From Verrucomicrobiota bacterium (GTDB lineage: Bacteria > Verrucomicrobiota > Verrucomicrobiia > Opitutales > Opitutaceae), in contig VHCJ01000002.1 of the NCBI GenBank assembly GCA_016871755.1, positions 168,190-232,189 of the forward strand: DNA of 64,000 bases, in the 5' to 3' direction. The number at the start of each line of letters is the position of its first letter. The first letter of the stretch is position 1. Under the pieces are notes generated by a model that was given only the letters and a program-made list of their open reading frames with translations, did no database searches and was not told the DNA's origin. Shown here one piece after another: positions 8,946 through 19,651 of the stretch. Made by a program: the position numbers and the translations under genes.

Positions 8946-10194
8946 ACACCTCTGGCATTCTTCCACCCCGCGCCTGGCTGATGGTCGGGCTGCTCTGGTT
9001 CGTCGCCTGCCTGAACTATCTCGACCGCCTCATCCTCATCACGATGAGGACATCGGTGAAGGCGGAGATTCCGATGACCGACGCGCAGTTCGGTCTCCTG
9101 ACCACCGTCTTCCTCCTGTCCTACGGGATCCTCGGCCCGATCGGGGGCTACCTCGCGGACCGCTTCAATCGAAGCCGGATCGTCGTGTTCTCGCTCTTCG
9201 CGTGGTCGGCCTGCACGTGGATGACCGGACACGCGAACTCCTTTGGTGAAATCCTTTTCTACCGGATCCTGCTTGGGATCAGCGAAGCGTGCTACTTCCC
9301 GGCAGCGGGCAAGCTGCTCATGGACTACCACCGCGATCGGACGCGCTCGCTGGCCAACGGCATCCACCTCAGCGGTGTGATGGTGGGATCGGGTCTAGGC
9401 GGGTTGGGCGGCTGGCTGGCCGACCGCCACGACTGGCGCTTCGTGTTCGAGCTCTTCGGCGCCATCGGCGTGGTGTACGCGATCGTGGTCTTCTTCCTCC
9501 TGCGCGACCGCCCTTCGACCGACGCCGTCTCGGGCCCGGCCGCCCCGGCCGAGCCTCCCCTGGGCGTGGCCGCCAGCCTGCGGGCGCTGTTCGGCGTCCC
9601 CTCGTACCTGCTCGCCCTTTCGTTCTGGGGCCTCTTGGGCGTGGGCAGCTGGACCGTGATCGGCTGGCTCCCCGCCTACCTGACCGAACGCTTCGCGCTC
9701 AGCCAAGGCGAGGCCGGACTGTCCGCGATGGGCTACATCTACAGCGCCAGCATGGTCGGCATGCTCATCGCCGGGTACTGGGCGGACCGCTGGAGCCTGC
9801 GTCACCCGCGGGCCCGCATCTGGGTGGGCGTCATCGGGACCTCCCTGACGGTGCCCGCGATCCTGATCATCGCCTACTCGCCCTCGCTTCCCCTGCTGTT
9901 CGCCGGGCTGGTCCTCTACGGACTCGCGCGGACCTTCCCCGACGCCAACATGCTTCCCGTGCTTTGCCAGATCGTGGACCGCCGGGTGCTCGCCCTCGGC
10001 TTCGGGATCCTGAACCTGCTCGCGGTGTTCGTCGGCGGCGCGAGCATCTACGCAGGAGGGGCCCTCCGTGACGCGCAGGTGCCGATCACCGCCGTCTTCA
10101 CGGTGGGTGCCCTGACGATGGCAATTTGCGTACTCCTGCTGTGGGCGGTGCGTCCGCCCGCGAGCCCGACACCCTCCTCCCCCTCTTCCCCGTC

Positions 10195-10198
<4 letters not shown>
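8942..10198 (+). CDS. MFS transporter, copy 2 of a tandem pair
   Basis: The 418-residue protein overlaps the previous gene by 4 bp (ATGA). It has the same order of motifs as its neighbour: CLNYLDRLILITMRTS, IPMTDAQFGLLTTVF, GYLADRFNRSR, GISEACYFPAAG and a second half from LLALSFWGLLGVGSW. Sequence similarity appears high throughout the membrane part and lower in the central loop and C-terminus. Retention of two copies suggests two related substrates or opposite directions of transport. Its stop codon overlaps the start of the fusion gene. Confidence 0.93.
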
Positions 10199-12531
<2,333 letters not shown>

Positions 12532-12554
12532 TCCGTTCGCCGCCCTTACCGCCC

Positions 12555-13538
12555 ATGTTCCGCTTCCGCGCCCCGGCCTTCGCCGACTCCCTCCACGCCC
12601 CGCTGCTGCCGGTGGCCGGATGGCCCCTGCTGCCCGACGGCTGGGTCCTGGACCGCGTGGTGGGCATCGGCGTCGATTCGCGCGGCCGGATCTTCGTGGC
12701 CCACCGCGGCGAGCACCCGTTCCTCTGTTTTCACGCGGATGGCCGCTTCTCCCACGAGGTCGGCGCCGAGCACCAGCGGGCAACGACCGCGTACGACCTG
12801 CGCGGCCCGGTGCCGATCCCGATCGCGACGCGCACCTGGCTCCACGGGCTGCACATCGATCCGTGGGACAACGTGTGGATCACCGACGTCGGGCGGCACC
12901 TCCTGATGAAGTTCTCGCTGGAGGGCCGGCTCCTTCTCACCCTCGGCGTCGACGGGGAATCGGGCTGCGACGAGCGCCGCTTCGCGCAGCCGACGCACGT
13001 GTGCGTGAACCCGGACGGGGAATTGTTCATCACCGATGGCTACGGCAACTCGCGCATCGTGCACCGCCGGGCCGATGGCACCTTCATCCGCGAGTGGGGT
13101 CGCCGCGGCACGGAACCCGGCGAATTTCACACCCCGCACGTGATCACGCTCGCCGACGACGGGCGCCTGTACATGACGGACCGCGAGAACGACCGCATCC
13201 AGGTCTTCACGCAATCAGGCGAGGTCGTCGACGTCTGGCCGGGTCTGCATTCGGTGGACGGACTGCACGCGGCCGCTGACGGCTTCATTTACGGATCCTC
13301 AGGCATCGACCGGGCGGTCGTGAAGTTCGACCGCCGCGGCCGCCGCCTCGCGGTGTGGATCGCGCCGGGAGACTGCCTCTATCCCCACGGCATCTTCGTC
13401 ACGCCGCAGGGCGACCTCTACCTCGCCGACACGGGTGACCGCTGGGAAGTGACCGGGCCGCGACCGGAGGAACGGCGGGTGCCGCCGCGCACCGGACCCG
13501 AGGGCAGCGCCGCGCGGCGCTTCCGCCTGCCCCGCTGA
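12555..13538 (+). CDS. NHL-repeat beta-propeller protein
   Basis: The 327-residue protein consists of NHL-like repeats: VVGIGVDSRGRIFVAHR, LHIDPWDNVWITDVG, VCVNPDGELFITDGYGNSR, ITLADDGRLYMTDRENDRI and IFVTPQGDLYLADTG. The pattern resembles peptidyl-alpha-hydroxyglycine amidating lyase-like propellers, which are often annotated but rarely tested. No signal peptide is evident, so it is probably cytoplasmic. It follows the fusion gene by 23 bp. It may be a lactonase-like or lyase enzyme of the pathway, or a binding protein; neither is shown by the sequence. Confidence 0.8.
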   Translation: MFRFRAPAFADSLHAPLLPVAGWPLLPDGWVLDRVVGIGVDSRGRIFVAHRGEHPFLCFHADGRFSHEVGAEHQRATTAYDLRGPVPIPIATRTWLHGLHIDPWDNVWITDVGRHLLMKFSLEGRLLLTLGVDGESGCDERRFAQPTHVCVNPDGELFITDGYGNSRIVHRRADGTFIREWGRRGTEPGEFHTPHVITLADDGRLYMTDRENDRIQVFTQSGEVVDVWPGLHSVDGLHAAADGFIYGSSGIDRAVVKFDRRGRRLAVWIAPGDCLYPHGIFVTPQGDLYLADTGDRWEVTGPRPEERRVPPRTGPEGSAARRFRLPR

Positions 13539-13555
13539 GCGCAGGTCGCCGCGCC

Positions 13556-14938
13556 ATGTTCTTTCCGACGCGACGGCGTGGCCCGGGGCTGCACCCCCAC
13601 CGGCACGGCATCTACTTCTCGTTCTTCCACGCGCTGAACTGGCAGGTGGCGATCGGGGCGCCGACGACGCTCTTCATGCAGCAGCTTGGGGCGGACTCGT
13701 TCCAGCTCGGGCTCGTGGTCTCATGGACGTTCCTGCTCACGCCCGTGCAGGTGATCGCGACCGCTTTTCTCCCGCGGGTCGGCTTCAAGCGACTGGTGCT
13801 CGCGGGCTGGGACGCGCGGGCATGGTGCCTGCTCGTGCCCATTGTCCTTGCGCTGATCGCGCCCACGGAGCGCGTGCCGTGGATGGTTTATGCCATGACG
13901 CTGGCGACGTTCTGCTACAGCGTCGTCCGGGCCGTCGGGACGGGATCGATGACGGCTTGGATCTACCAACTGGTCCCCGCCGACATCCGCGGGCGTTACT
14001 GGGCGACCGAGCAACTGATGGCTGGCACCGCGGTGGTCGGCGCCCTCCTCTGCTACGCCGGACTGTTCGCGATCCTCCCCGTCTACCGCGCCTTCCTCAT
14101 CCAGTACCTCGTCGCCTTCGTGGCCGCCTGGCTTGCCTCGCGGCACCTGCATGCGCTCCCGGACGTGGAGCGTCCGAAGATCATGAACCTTGAGAAGATC
14201 GTGACCGATACGCCGCGGTGGATCACCGAGCCCGGTCTCTTCCGCACGTACCTGTGGATGTCGGTCCCCCTCTTCGTCCTGATCACACCGATCGCGCCCT
14301 TCGTCACGTTCCACCTGCGCGGCACCACCGGGCTCGGGAATTCCAGCATCCTGATCCTCACGATGCTCACCTACTTCGGCCTGATGGCGGCGAACCTCGT
14401 GATGCGCTCGCGCATGGACGACATCGGGGCGAAACCCTTCTTCCGCATTTCGTACCTGACGCACGCCGCGATCGCGGTCGGGTGGATCGTCTTCCTCGTC
14501 ACGAACGGTCGCTGGCTCCTCCTCCTCCCGATCCTCTTCTTCCTGCAGGGCGTGGCCTCCGGCTGCTGGACCTCGGCGAACCTGAACTACCTCGCGAAGA
14601 TCCTTCCGGAGTCCGACCGCGCGCTGCCGGTCTCGATTCACGGCGCGGTGATCACGTTCCTCGGTGGCTGCTCGCCCGTGCTGTGGGGGCTCTTCCTGAA
14701 GGGCGGTGCCGACGGCACGACGCTGAACGTGCCGGTGTTCATCGGTTTCTTCACCTGCCTGCTGGTCGGCTGCTTCGCCCTGCTGGCCCTTCTGCCAGCC
14801 CTGCCCGAGAAGGCCGGCCGGGTGGATCCGCTGATGAACGGCACGTGGTTCATCCGGCCGTTCCGCTCGATGGCAAATTTGATCAACCTGATCGAGCCGA
14901 GCGGCGGTTCCAAACCGCCGTCTGATCAGCCCAAGTGA
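13556..14938 (+). CDS. MFS transporter, third in the locus
   Basis: The 460-residue membrane protein starts MFFPTRRRGPGLHPHRHG and has about 12 hydrophobic segments, including GIYFSFFHALNWQVAIG and the late LLLLPILFFLQGVASGCW. It is not close to the tandem pair upstream: the loop motif reads GRYWATEQLM and resembles the divergent MFS_1-type permeases common in this phylum. It is 17 bp after the NHL gene and ends the rightward operon. Import of a second substrate or export of a product are both possible. Confidence 0.85.
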   Translation: MFFPTRRRGPGLHPHRHGIYFSFFHALNWQVAIGAPTTLFMQQLGADSFQLGLVVSWTFLLTPVQVIATAFLPRVGFKRLVLAGWDARAWCLLVPIVLALIAPTERVPWMVYAMTLATFCYSVVRAVGTGSMTAWIYQLVPADIRGRYWATEQLMAGTAVVGALLCYAGLFAILPVYRAFLIQYLVAFVAAWLASRHLHALPDVERPKIMNLEKIVTDTPRWITEPGLFRTYLWMSVPLFVLITPIAPFVTFHLRGTTGLGNSSILILTMLTYFGLMAANLVMRSRMDDIGAKPFFRISYLTHAAIAVGWIVFLVTNGRWLLLLPILFFLQGVASGCWTSANLNYLAKILPESDRALPVSIHGAVITFLGGCSPVLWGLFLKGGADGTTLNVPVFIGFFTCLLVGCFALLALLPALPEKAGRVDPLMNGTWFIRPFRSMANLINLIEPSGGSKPPSDQPK

Positions 14939-14943
14939 ACTCA

Positions 14944-14972
14944 CGCGCCGGGGGCCGGAGTTCCCCGGCGTG
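14944..14972. terminator. GC-rich stem-loop between convergent genes
   Basis: CGCGCCGGGG at 14944-14953 pairs with CCCCGGCGTG at 14963-14972 (one G-T pair) around a 9-base loop. It lies in the 61 bp gap between the converging MFS and GntR genes. No T-run follows on either strand, so it may act as a weak bidirectional terminator or an mRNA end stabiliser. Confidence 0.4.
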
Positions 14973-14999
14973 CCGCCACCGGCATCGCCGTCGCCGGAC

Positions 15000-15746
15000 T
15001 CAAGAACTGTAGACCAGTTCCTCGGCCGTCAGCTCCCGCGCCAGCGAGACGTTCTCTGACCGGCTGACCAGCAGCATGTGGTTGTCGATCATCTCCTGGA
15101 GATGAAACTCCATCTCGCGCTTCGCCGCGATCGGATCGGAATCGGCGATGGCCTCGTAGATCTCCTCGTGTTTCGCGAACACCGCAACCCGCCGCGCATC
15201 CCATTCGGCCTTGGACATCGCCGCCTGACCCGGCAGAGCGGGCAACGCGAGCACGCGGTGAATCACGTGCAGGCGGAGAATTTCCTTCTTCATTAGGTCG
15301 TTGTCCGCCCCAGTCATGATCGCGATGTGAAACCGCGCATCCTCGCGGGCCAACTCCTCCGGATACTGGTACTCCTCGCCGGCCTGCAGGCTCTTCTCCG
15401 TGAGCCGCCGCATCGCTTCGAGCGCGAACCGGATCTCGTGCAGATCCGCGTCGCTGCGGTTGCGCGCCGCCAACCCCGCCGCATGGCTCTCCAGCGCGAG
15501 ACGCAAGTCGCACAACTCGCGAAACTCCTTCAACTGGATCTTCTTCACGCTCGCCCCAAGGTGGGGCTGGATCGACACCAAACCGTCCGTCTCCAGCTTG
15601 CGCAGGGCATCCCGCACCGGCGTCCGGCTCACCCCAATTTCCTCCGCCAGAACTTCCGTCATCAGGGGCCGTCCCGGCAGGTATTCGCCATTGAGTATCT
15701 TTTTCCGGATATGCTCGTAGGCGACATCGGTATTCACGCTCTTCAT
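15000..15746 (-). CDS. GntR family regulator with FCD domain
   Basis: The start MKSVNTDVAYEHIRKKIL gives 248 residues. Residues 5-70 are the GntR winged helix-turn-helix, with GEYLPGRPLMTEVLAEEIG and VSRTPVRDALRKLETDGLV. The C-terminal FCD (FadR-type) effector domain carries the expected metal set: Asp and His in EDARFHIAIM, His in AKHEEIYEAI and His in MEFHLQEMIDNH. FCD regulators usually respond to organic acids. It faces the ferritin-like/cyclase/ChrA genes across a 432 bp spacer, which it probably controls; regulation of the upstream catabolic operon is also possible. Confidence 0.92.
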   Translation of the reverse strand: MKSVNTDVAYEHIRKKILNGEYLPGRPLMTEVLAEEIGVSRTPVRDALRKLETDGLVSIQPHLGASVKKIQLKEFRELCDLRLALESHAAGLAARNRSDADLHEIRFALEAMRRLTEKSLQAGEEYQYPEELAREDARFHIAIMTGADNDLMKKEILRLHVIHRVLALPALPGQAAMSKAEWDARRVAVFAKHEEIYEAIADSDPIAAKREMEFHLQEMIDNHMLLVSRSENVSLARELTAEELVYSS

Positions 15747-16178
15747 TTGCGTCGGACCGTACGCCCAAGCTTTGCAAAAAACAATCGATTTTTCCCCTTG
15801 CCGTGAATCCAGCCGTCTCTGAACGGGTTGCGGACTCGGTCCACGGTCGAAAGGGCTGAACGGACGCAGCGGAAGGGAGCGGTCCGGCCCGCGCTTGGTG
15901 GGTCCGGCAGGTGCTTCCCGCCGAAGTATACAGCCCCGGGAACGGACGGGGGATGGAACTGCATTCCTTCCCACTCACGGCAGTCCTGACCCGATCCCAC
16001 GAGTCCTTTTCCCGCACCCAACCGCAGAACCCATCAACGCTTTCGCAGAACGCGACGGACACAACGACGCTGCCGGCAGCGGTGCCCCGCCCGCAGCGCG
16101 CGCGACGACGGCGTCCCTGAGCTGGTCCCGGGGCGGAACCTCCCCCGCGCGATTGCCAGCGGGCCCACTCGCCCTACC
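15747..16178. other. 432 bp divergent intergenic region with possible GntR site
   Basis: No convincing gene is present. The region separates the leftward GntR gene from the rightward ferritin-like gene and must hold both promoters. A GTATAC palindrome at 15926-15931 resembles the core of FadR/FCD-type operators, but a 6 bp match is weak evidence. A short A/T-rich stretch near 15775-15800 stands out from the GC-rich background and is the likeliest promoter zone for the regulator gene. Confidence 0.35.
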
Positions 16179-17618
16179 ATGCCGAGCATGTCCCTCTCCG
16201 GTTACTCCCCGTACCGCAACCTTCCCCCGCTCGCGGGCATCGCCGGCTTTTCCGACGCGATGCAACCGGGCCTCTCGGTCGAAGCCTGCGTCGCGCGCCT
16301 CAAGCGTCATCACTGGGCGTTCAAGCGACTCCACGCCTTCTTCATCCGCCACCTCCCCTCGGAGCCGATCTACGAACTCAAGATGGCCTTCAGCCTCCAC
16401 GCGCACTACTGCGCCGAGCATGCGGCGGCGTGGCGCGAGCGAGTGGGCGAGATGCGCGAACCGCCGCTCGGGCTGGACGCGGTGCCGGACCCGGCATTCG
16501 ACGCTTACTTCGATGAACTGGATGCCGCGCCGGATCGCGCCACGCGCCTCCTCGGCGTCTACCAGCACGCCCTCCCGGCGCTCACCGACGCAATCCGCCA
16601 GCACCAGCTCGAGACGAACCGCTTGGTCGACCACCCCTCGTTCCGCATCTGCCGCTTCGCCCTCGTGGAACTCGAGGAGATGCTTGCCTACGGACGCGGT
16701 GCGCTCGAAAGCCTTGCCGATGCGGATGCCCGCGCCACGGCCGCACCCTGGCTCCGGCACCTCGACCTCCTGCTCGCCCAGGCCGGGGGTTTCTCCGGCG
16801 ACCAAGCCCCCGCGCCCGGACCGGTCACCCGCTTCGCCTCGCTCCAGCCGGCCCGATTCGATCCGGTGCCGCAGCGGGATGAGCGCTTCCCTGATCCCTA
16901 CAACATGGGGGTGCACGCCGAGCAGTTCCTCTACGATGACTCATTCCCCCCGGAACCGAAGACGCTGATGATGTTCTACAAGCGCCTCCGCGAGATCGAC
17001 GTCCCGGAGATGATGGCCAGCATCATTGCCGAGACCCGGGACAAACCGTGGGACTACACGGTGGACATGACGCGCCAGCTCTGGGACGAGGCGCGCCACG
17101 CGATGATGGGAGAGGTCGGATTCGTGCAGGCCGGCATCGACTGGCGCCGCTTCGTCCGGGTCAACTTCACCTGGTCGCTCGCCCTCAACACACAGCTCTC
17201 ACCGCACGAGCGGCATGCGGTCCTCTACTTCATCGAGCAGGGCCTGATGCCCCGCACCGGCAAGCGCTTCGAGTGGGAGGTCGGCATCGCCTCCGGCGAC
17301 GGCTACGCCGCGCTCGTCCAGGACTACGACTGGGCAGACGAAGTGCTGCACGCGCGGATCGGACGCGACTGGTACGTCAAGACCTTCAGCGACCCGCGCG
17401 AGGCGACCGCCTTCGGGGACCGCTGCTGGTCGCGGGTGATGATTGACTGGGAGAGCTACCGCACGGAGGGCCACACCGAGCACTGCAACTGGTGGCCCGA
17501 CCTGTACCGGGCGTGGTGTGAGCGGACCGGCCGCACGCCGGATCCCCGGATCGAAGCCTACGCCACGAGCTACCAGTCCACCCGCGCCGACCTCCGCGAG
17601 ATCAGCGCCTCGGCCTGA
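16179..17618 (+). CDS. Uncharacterised ferritin-like (putative di-metal) protein
   Basis: The 479-residue protein starts at MPSMSLSGY or, equally well, three codons later. I do not recognise a named family. It is rich in helices and holds two ExxH motifs in helical context, QLWDEARHAMMGE near residue 305 and WADEVLHARIG near residue 387, as in ferritin-like carboxylate-bridged di-iron proteins. Additional Glu/His-rich helices lie at YELKMAFSLHAHYCAEH and FALVELEEMLAYG. There is no signal peptide. It is the first gene of a unit with a cyclase-family hydrolase 18 bp downstream, so a metal-dependent oxygenase or hydroxylase role in the same pathway is conceivable; this is inference. Confidence 0.65.
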   Translation: MPSMSLSGYSPYRNLPPLAGIAGFSDAMQPGLSVEACVARLKRHHWAFKRLHAFFIRHLPSEPIYELKMAFSLHAHYCAEHAAAWRERVGEMREPPLGLDAVPDPAFDAYFDELDAAPDRATRLLGVYQHALPALTDAIRQHQLETNRLVDHPSFRICRFALVELEEMLAYGRGALESLADADARATAAPWLRHLDLLLAQAGGFSGDQAPAPGPVTRFASLQPARFDPVPQRDERFPDPYNMGVHAEQFLYDDSFPPEPKTLMMFYKRLREIDVPEMMASIIAETRDKPWDYTVDMTRQLWDEARHAMMGEVGFVQAGIDWRRFVRVNFTWSLALNTQLSPHERHAVLYFIEQGLMPRTGKRFEWEVGIASGDGYAALVQDYDWADEVLHARIGRDWYVKTFSDPREATAFGDRCWSRVMIDWESYRTEGHTEHCNWWPDLYRAWCERTGRTPDPRIEAYATSYQSTRADLREISASA

Positions 17619-17636
17619 ACGCCCCCCTCCCTCCTC

Positions 17637-18269
17637 ATGCGCCTCATCGACCTCTCGCACCCGCTCGTCCACGGCCAGGACAACTTTCCCAGCGATCCCA
17701 AGCTGAGCATCATCCCGCACGGCAACACCTCGACCCTGCGGTACAACATGACGCAGGTGAGCATGGCGACCCACCAAGGGACGCACCTCGACGCGATGTA
17801 CCACTTTCTCGATGACGGGAAGACGATCGACCAGATGCCGCTGGACTGGTTTTACGGCGACGCCGTCCTCCTGCGGCTCCCGAGAGCGCCGCGGGAGGAG
17901 ATCCTCGCCGAGGACTTTGCCCGGCACGAGGCGCTGCTCCAGCCCGGCGCGAAGGTAATCTACGAGACCGGCTGGCACCGCCGCTTCGGCACGGCGGGGT
18001 ACTTCTCGGACTTTCCCAGCCTGACCCAGGACGCGGCACGCTACCTTGCCTCGCGCCGCATCCGTCTCCTCGGCATGGATACGCCCACGCCGGGGCGCGA
18101 CTGGTACGAAGTGCACCACATCCTGCTCGCCCGTGACGCGGAGATCGTGGTGGTGGAGGGCCTGACGAATCTCGACCAAGTGCCCGAGCGCTTCGTTTTC
18201 AGCGGCTTCCCGCTCAACTTCAAGGGCCGCGACGGCTCCCCCATTCGCGCGGTCGCGATCGTGCCGTGA
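17637..18269 (+). CDS. Cyclase / kynurenine formamidase family hydrolase
   Basis: The 210-residue protein carries the family metal-binding signature HQGTHLDAMYHF (HxGTHxDxxxHF) near residue 46-57 and starts with RLIDLSHPLVHG, as in KynB-type formamidases and isatin hydrolases. These enzymes hydrolyse N-formyl or cyclic amide bonds with Mn or Zn. The usual later His/Glu pair is likely supplied by GWHRRFG and the HHILLARDAEIVVVEGL segment. It is preceded by a C-rich leader. The next gene starts inside its stop codon, so the hydrolase and a ChrA-type transporter are translationally coupled. Confidence 0.88.
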   Translation: MRLIDLSHPLVHGQDNFPSDPKLSIIPHGNTSTLRYNMTQVSMATHQGTHLDAMYHFLDDGKTIDQMPLDWFYGDAVLLRLPRAPREEILAEDFARHEALLQPGAKVIYETGWHRRFGTAGYFSDFPSLTQDAARYLASRRIRLLGMDTPTPGRDWYEVHHILLARDAEIVVVEGLTNLDQVPERFVFSGFPLNFKGRDGSPIRAVAIVP

Positions 18270-19579
18270 CGGCTCCCGCCCCGGTGCCGACGCTGCGGGA
18301 GGCGTGGCCCGTGTGGCTGCGGATCGGCCTGCTCGGCTTTGGCGGCCCGGCCGGGCAGATCGCGCTCATGCACCGCGAACTCGTCGAGCGCCGCGGCTGG
18401 ATCGACGAACGGCGCTTCCTTCAGGCGCTCAACGTCTGCATGCTGCTGCCAGGACCGGAGGCGCACCAACTATCGGTGTACGTCGGCTGGCTGCTGCACC
18501 GCACCAAGGGAGCGGTGATCGCCGGGGTGCTCTTCGTTCTTCCCGGTGCCGCGATGCTCTGGGCGCTGAGTTGGCTCTACGTAACGCACGGCCACAACGC
18601 TGCGGTCTCGGCGGCGTTCGCGGGGTTGAGACCGGCGCTCGTGGCGGTGATCGCGGCCGCCCTCTGGCGCGTCGGACGCACCGCCGTCCGGACGGTTCCG
18701 CAGGCGCTGCTGGCCGGCGGCGCCTTCCTCGCCCTCGCGTTCGCCGACGTGGCGTTCCCATGGGTCATCGGGGCGGCGGCGCTGGTCGGCGCGTTGTCCG
18801 GCGGGAGCCGGTCTGCTCGCGCGAGTTCCGGAGAAGCTGCGGAGGCCGCAGAGGGCGCGCCCGCCCTGCCCCGCGGGGAGGCGTCCTCGGGCCCGGCAAG
18901 CGAACCCCTGAGCGGTTGGGGCACCGTGCGAACTGCGGTTCGGTGGACTGCGCTCTGGCTGGCGCCGATCGCCGGGCTGGTCCTCGTGCTGGGGCCGGAG
19001 CACGTGCTCACCCTTCAGGCGCGAATCTTCTCACCGGTTTCGCTCGTCACCTTTGGCGGCGCTTACGCAGTGCTTCCCTACGTGGCCCATCACGCCGTCG
19101 ACACCCACGGCTGGCTGACCGCCGGACAAATGTTGGACGGGCTTGCACTGGCGGAGACCAAGCCGGGCCCGCTCGTCCTCGTTCTCCAGTTCGTGGGCTT
19201 CCTGGGCGCATGGTCGTCCCCTGCCCCGTTTGCCCCGCTCGCCGCCGCCACCCTGGGCAGCGCGGTCACCGTCTGGAGCACCTTCGTCCCGAGTTTCCTC
19301 TTCATCCTTACCATCGCACCTCACATGGAGCGCCTGAATCAGCGCCCCCGCATCGCCAAAGCCCTCGCCTCCGTGACGGCGGCGGTCGCGGGCGTCATCC
19401 TCAGTCTGGCGGTGTGGTTCGGTCGGGAGGTGGGCTGGCCGGATGGAAGGGCCGACCTCTGGGCGATCGGGCTGAGCGTCGCCGCAGGGGTGGTCCTGAC
19501 CCGCACCCGCGTCGGCCTGCCGTGGGTTCTCGCGGCATGCGCGCTGGCCGGATGGGTCCGCTACGCCCTGGCCGGATGA
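18266..19579 (+). CDS. chrA: Chromate (ChrA) family transporter
   Basis: The GTG start overlaps the cyclase stop by 4 bp (GTGA), giving 437 residues. It is a full-length ChrA made of two homologous halves. The first half holds RIGLLGFGGPAGQIALMHREL and LLPGPEAHQLSVYVGW. The second holds SLVTFGGAYAVLPYVAHHAV and LALAETKPGPLVLVLQFVG. The link between the halves, around residues 180-215, is Ala/Gly/Ser/Glu-rich. Characterised relatives export chromate, but the pairing with an organic hydrolase suggests that it may carry an organic or inorganic anion of the pathway. The symbol reflects family and not tested function. Confidence 0.88.
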   Translation: MTAPAPVPTLREAWPVWLRIGLLGFGGPAGQIALMHRELVERRGWIDERRFLQALNVCMLLPGPEAHQLSVYVGWLLHRTKGAVIAGVLFVLPGAAMLWALSWLYVTHGHNAAVSAAFAGLRPALVAVIAAALWRVGRTAVRTVPQALLAGGAFLALAFADVAFPWVIGAAALVGALSGGSRSARASSGEAAEAAEGAPALPRGEASSGPASEPLSGWGTVRTAVRWTALWLAPIAGLVLVLGPEHVLTLQARIFSPVSLVTFGGAYAVLPYVAHHAVDTHGWLTAGQMLDGLALAETKPGPLVLVLQFVGFLGAWSSPAPFAPLAAATLGSAVTVWSTFVPSFLFILTIAPHMERLNQRPRIAKALASVTAAVAGVILSLAVWFGREVGWPDGRADLWAIGLSVAAGVVLTRTRVGLPWVLAACALAGWVRYALAG

Positions 19580-19651
19580 GCGCGCCCGGCGACGGATTTA
19601 GCTGGCGGCCGAATCTTCCTCGGATGGAACCTCTCCCCCTCCCCTACCCCC

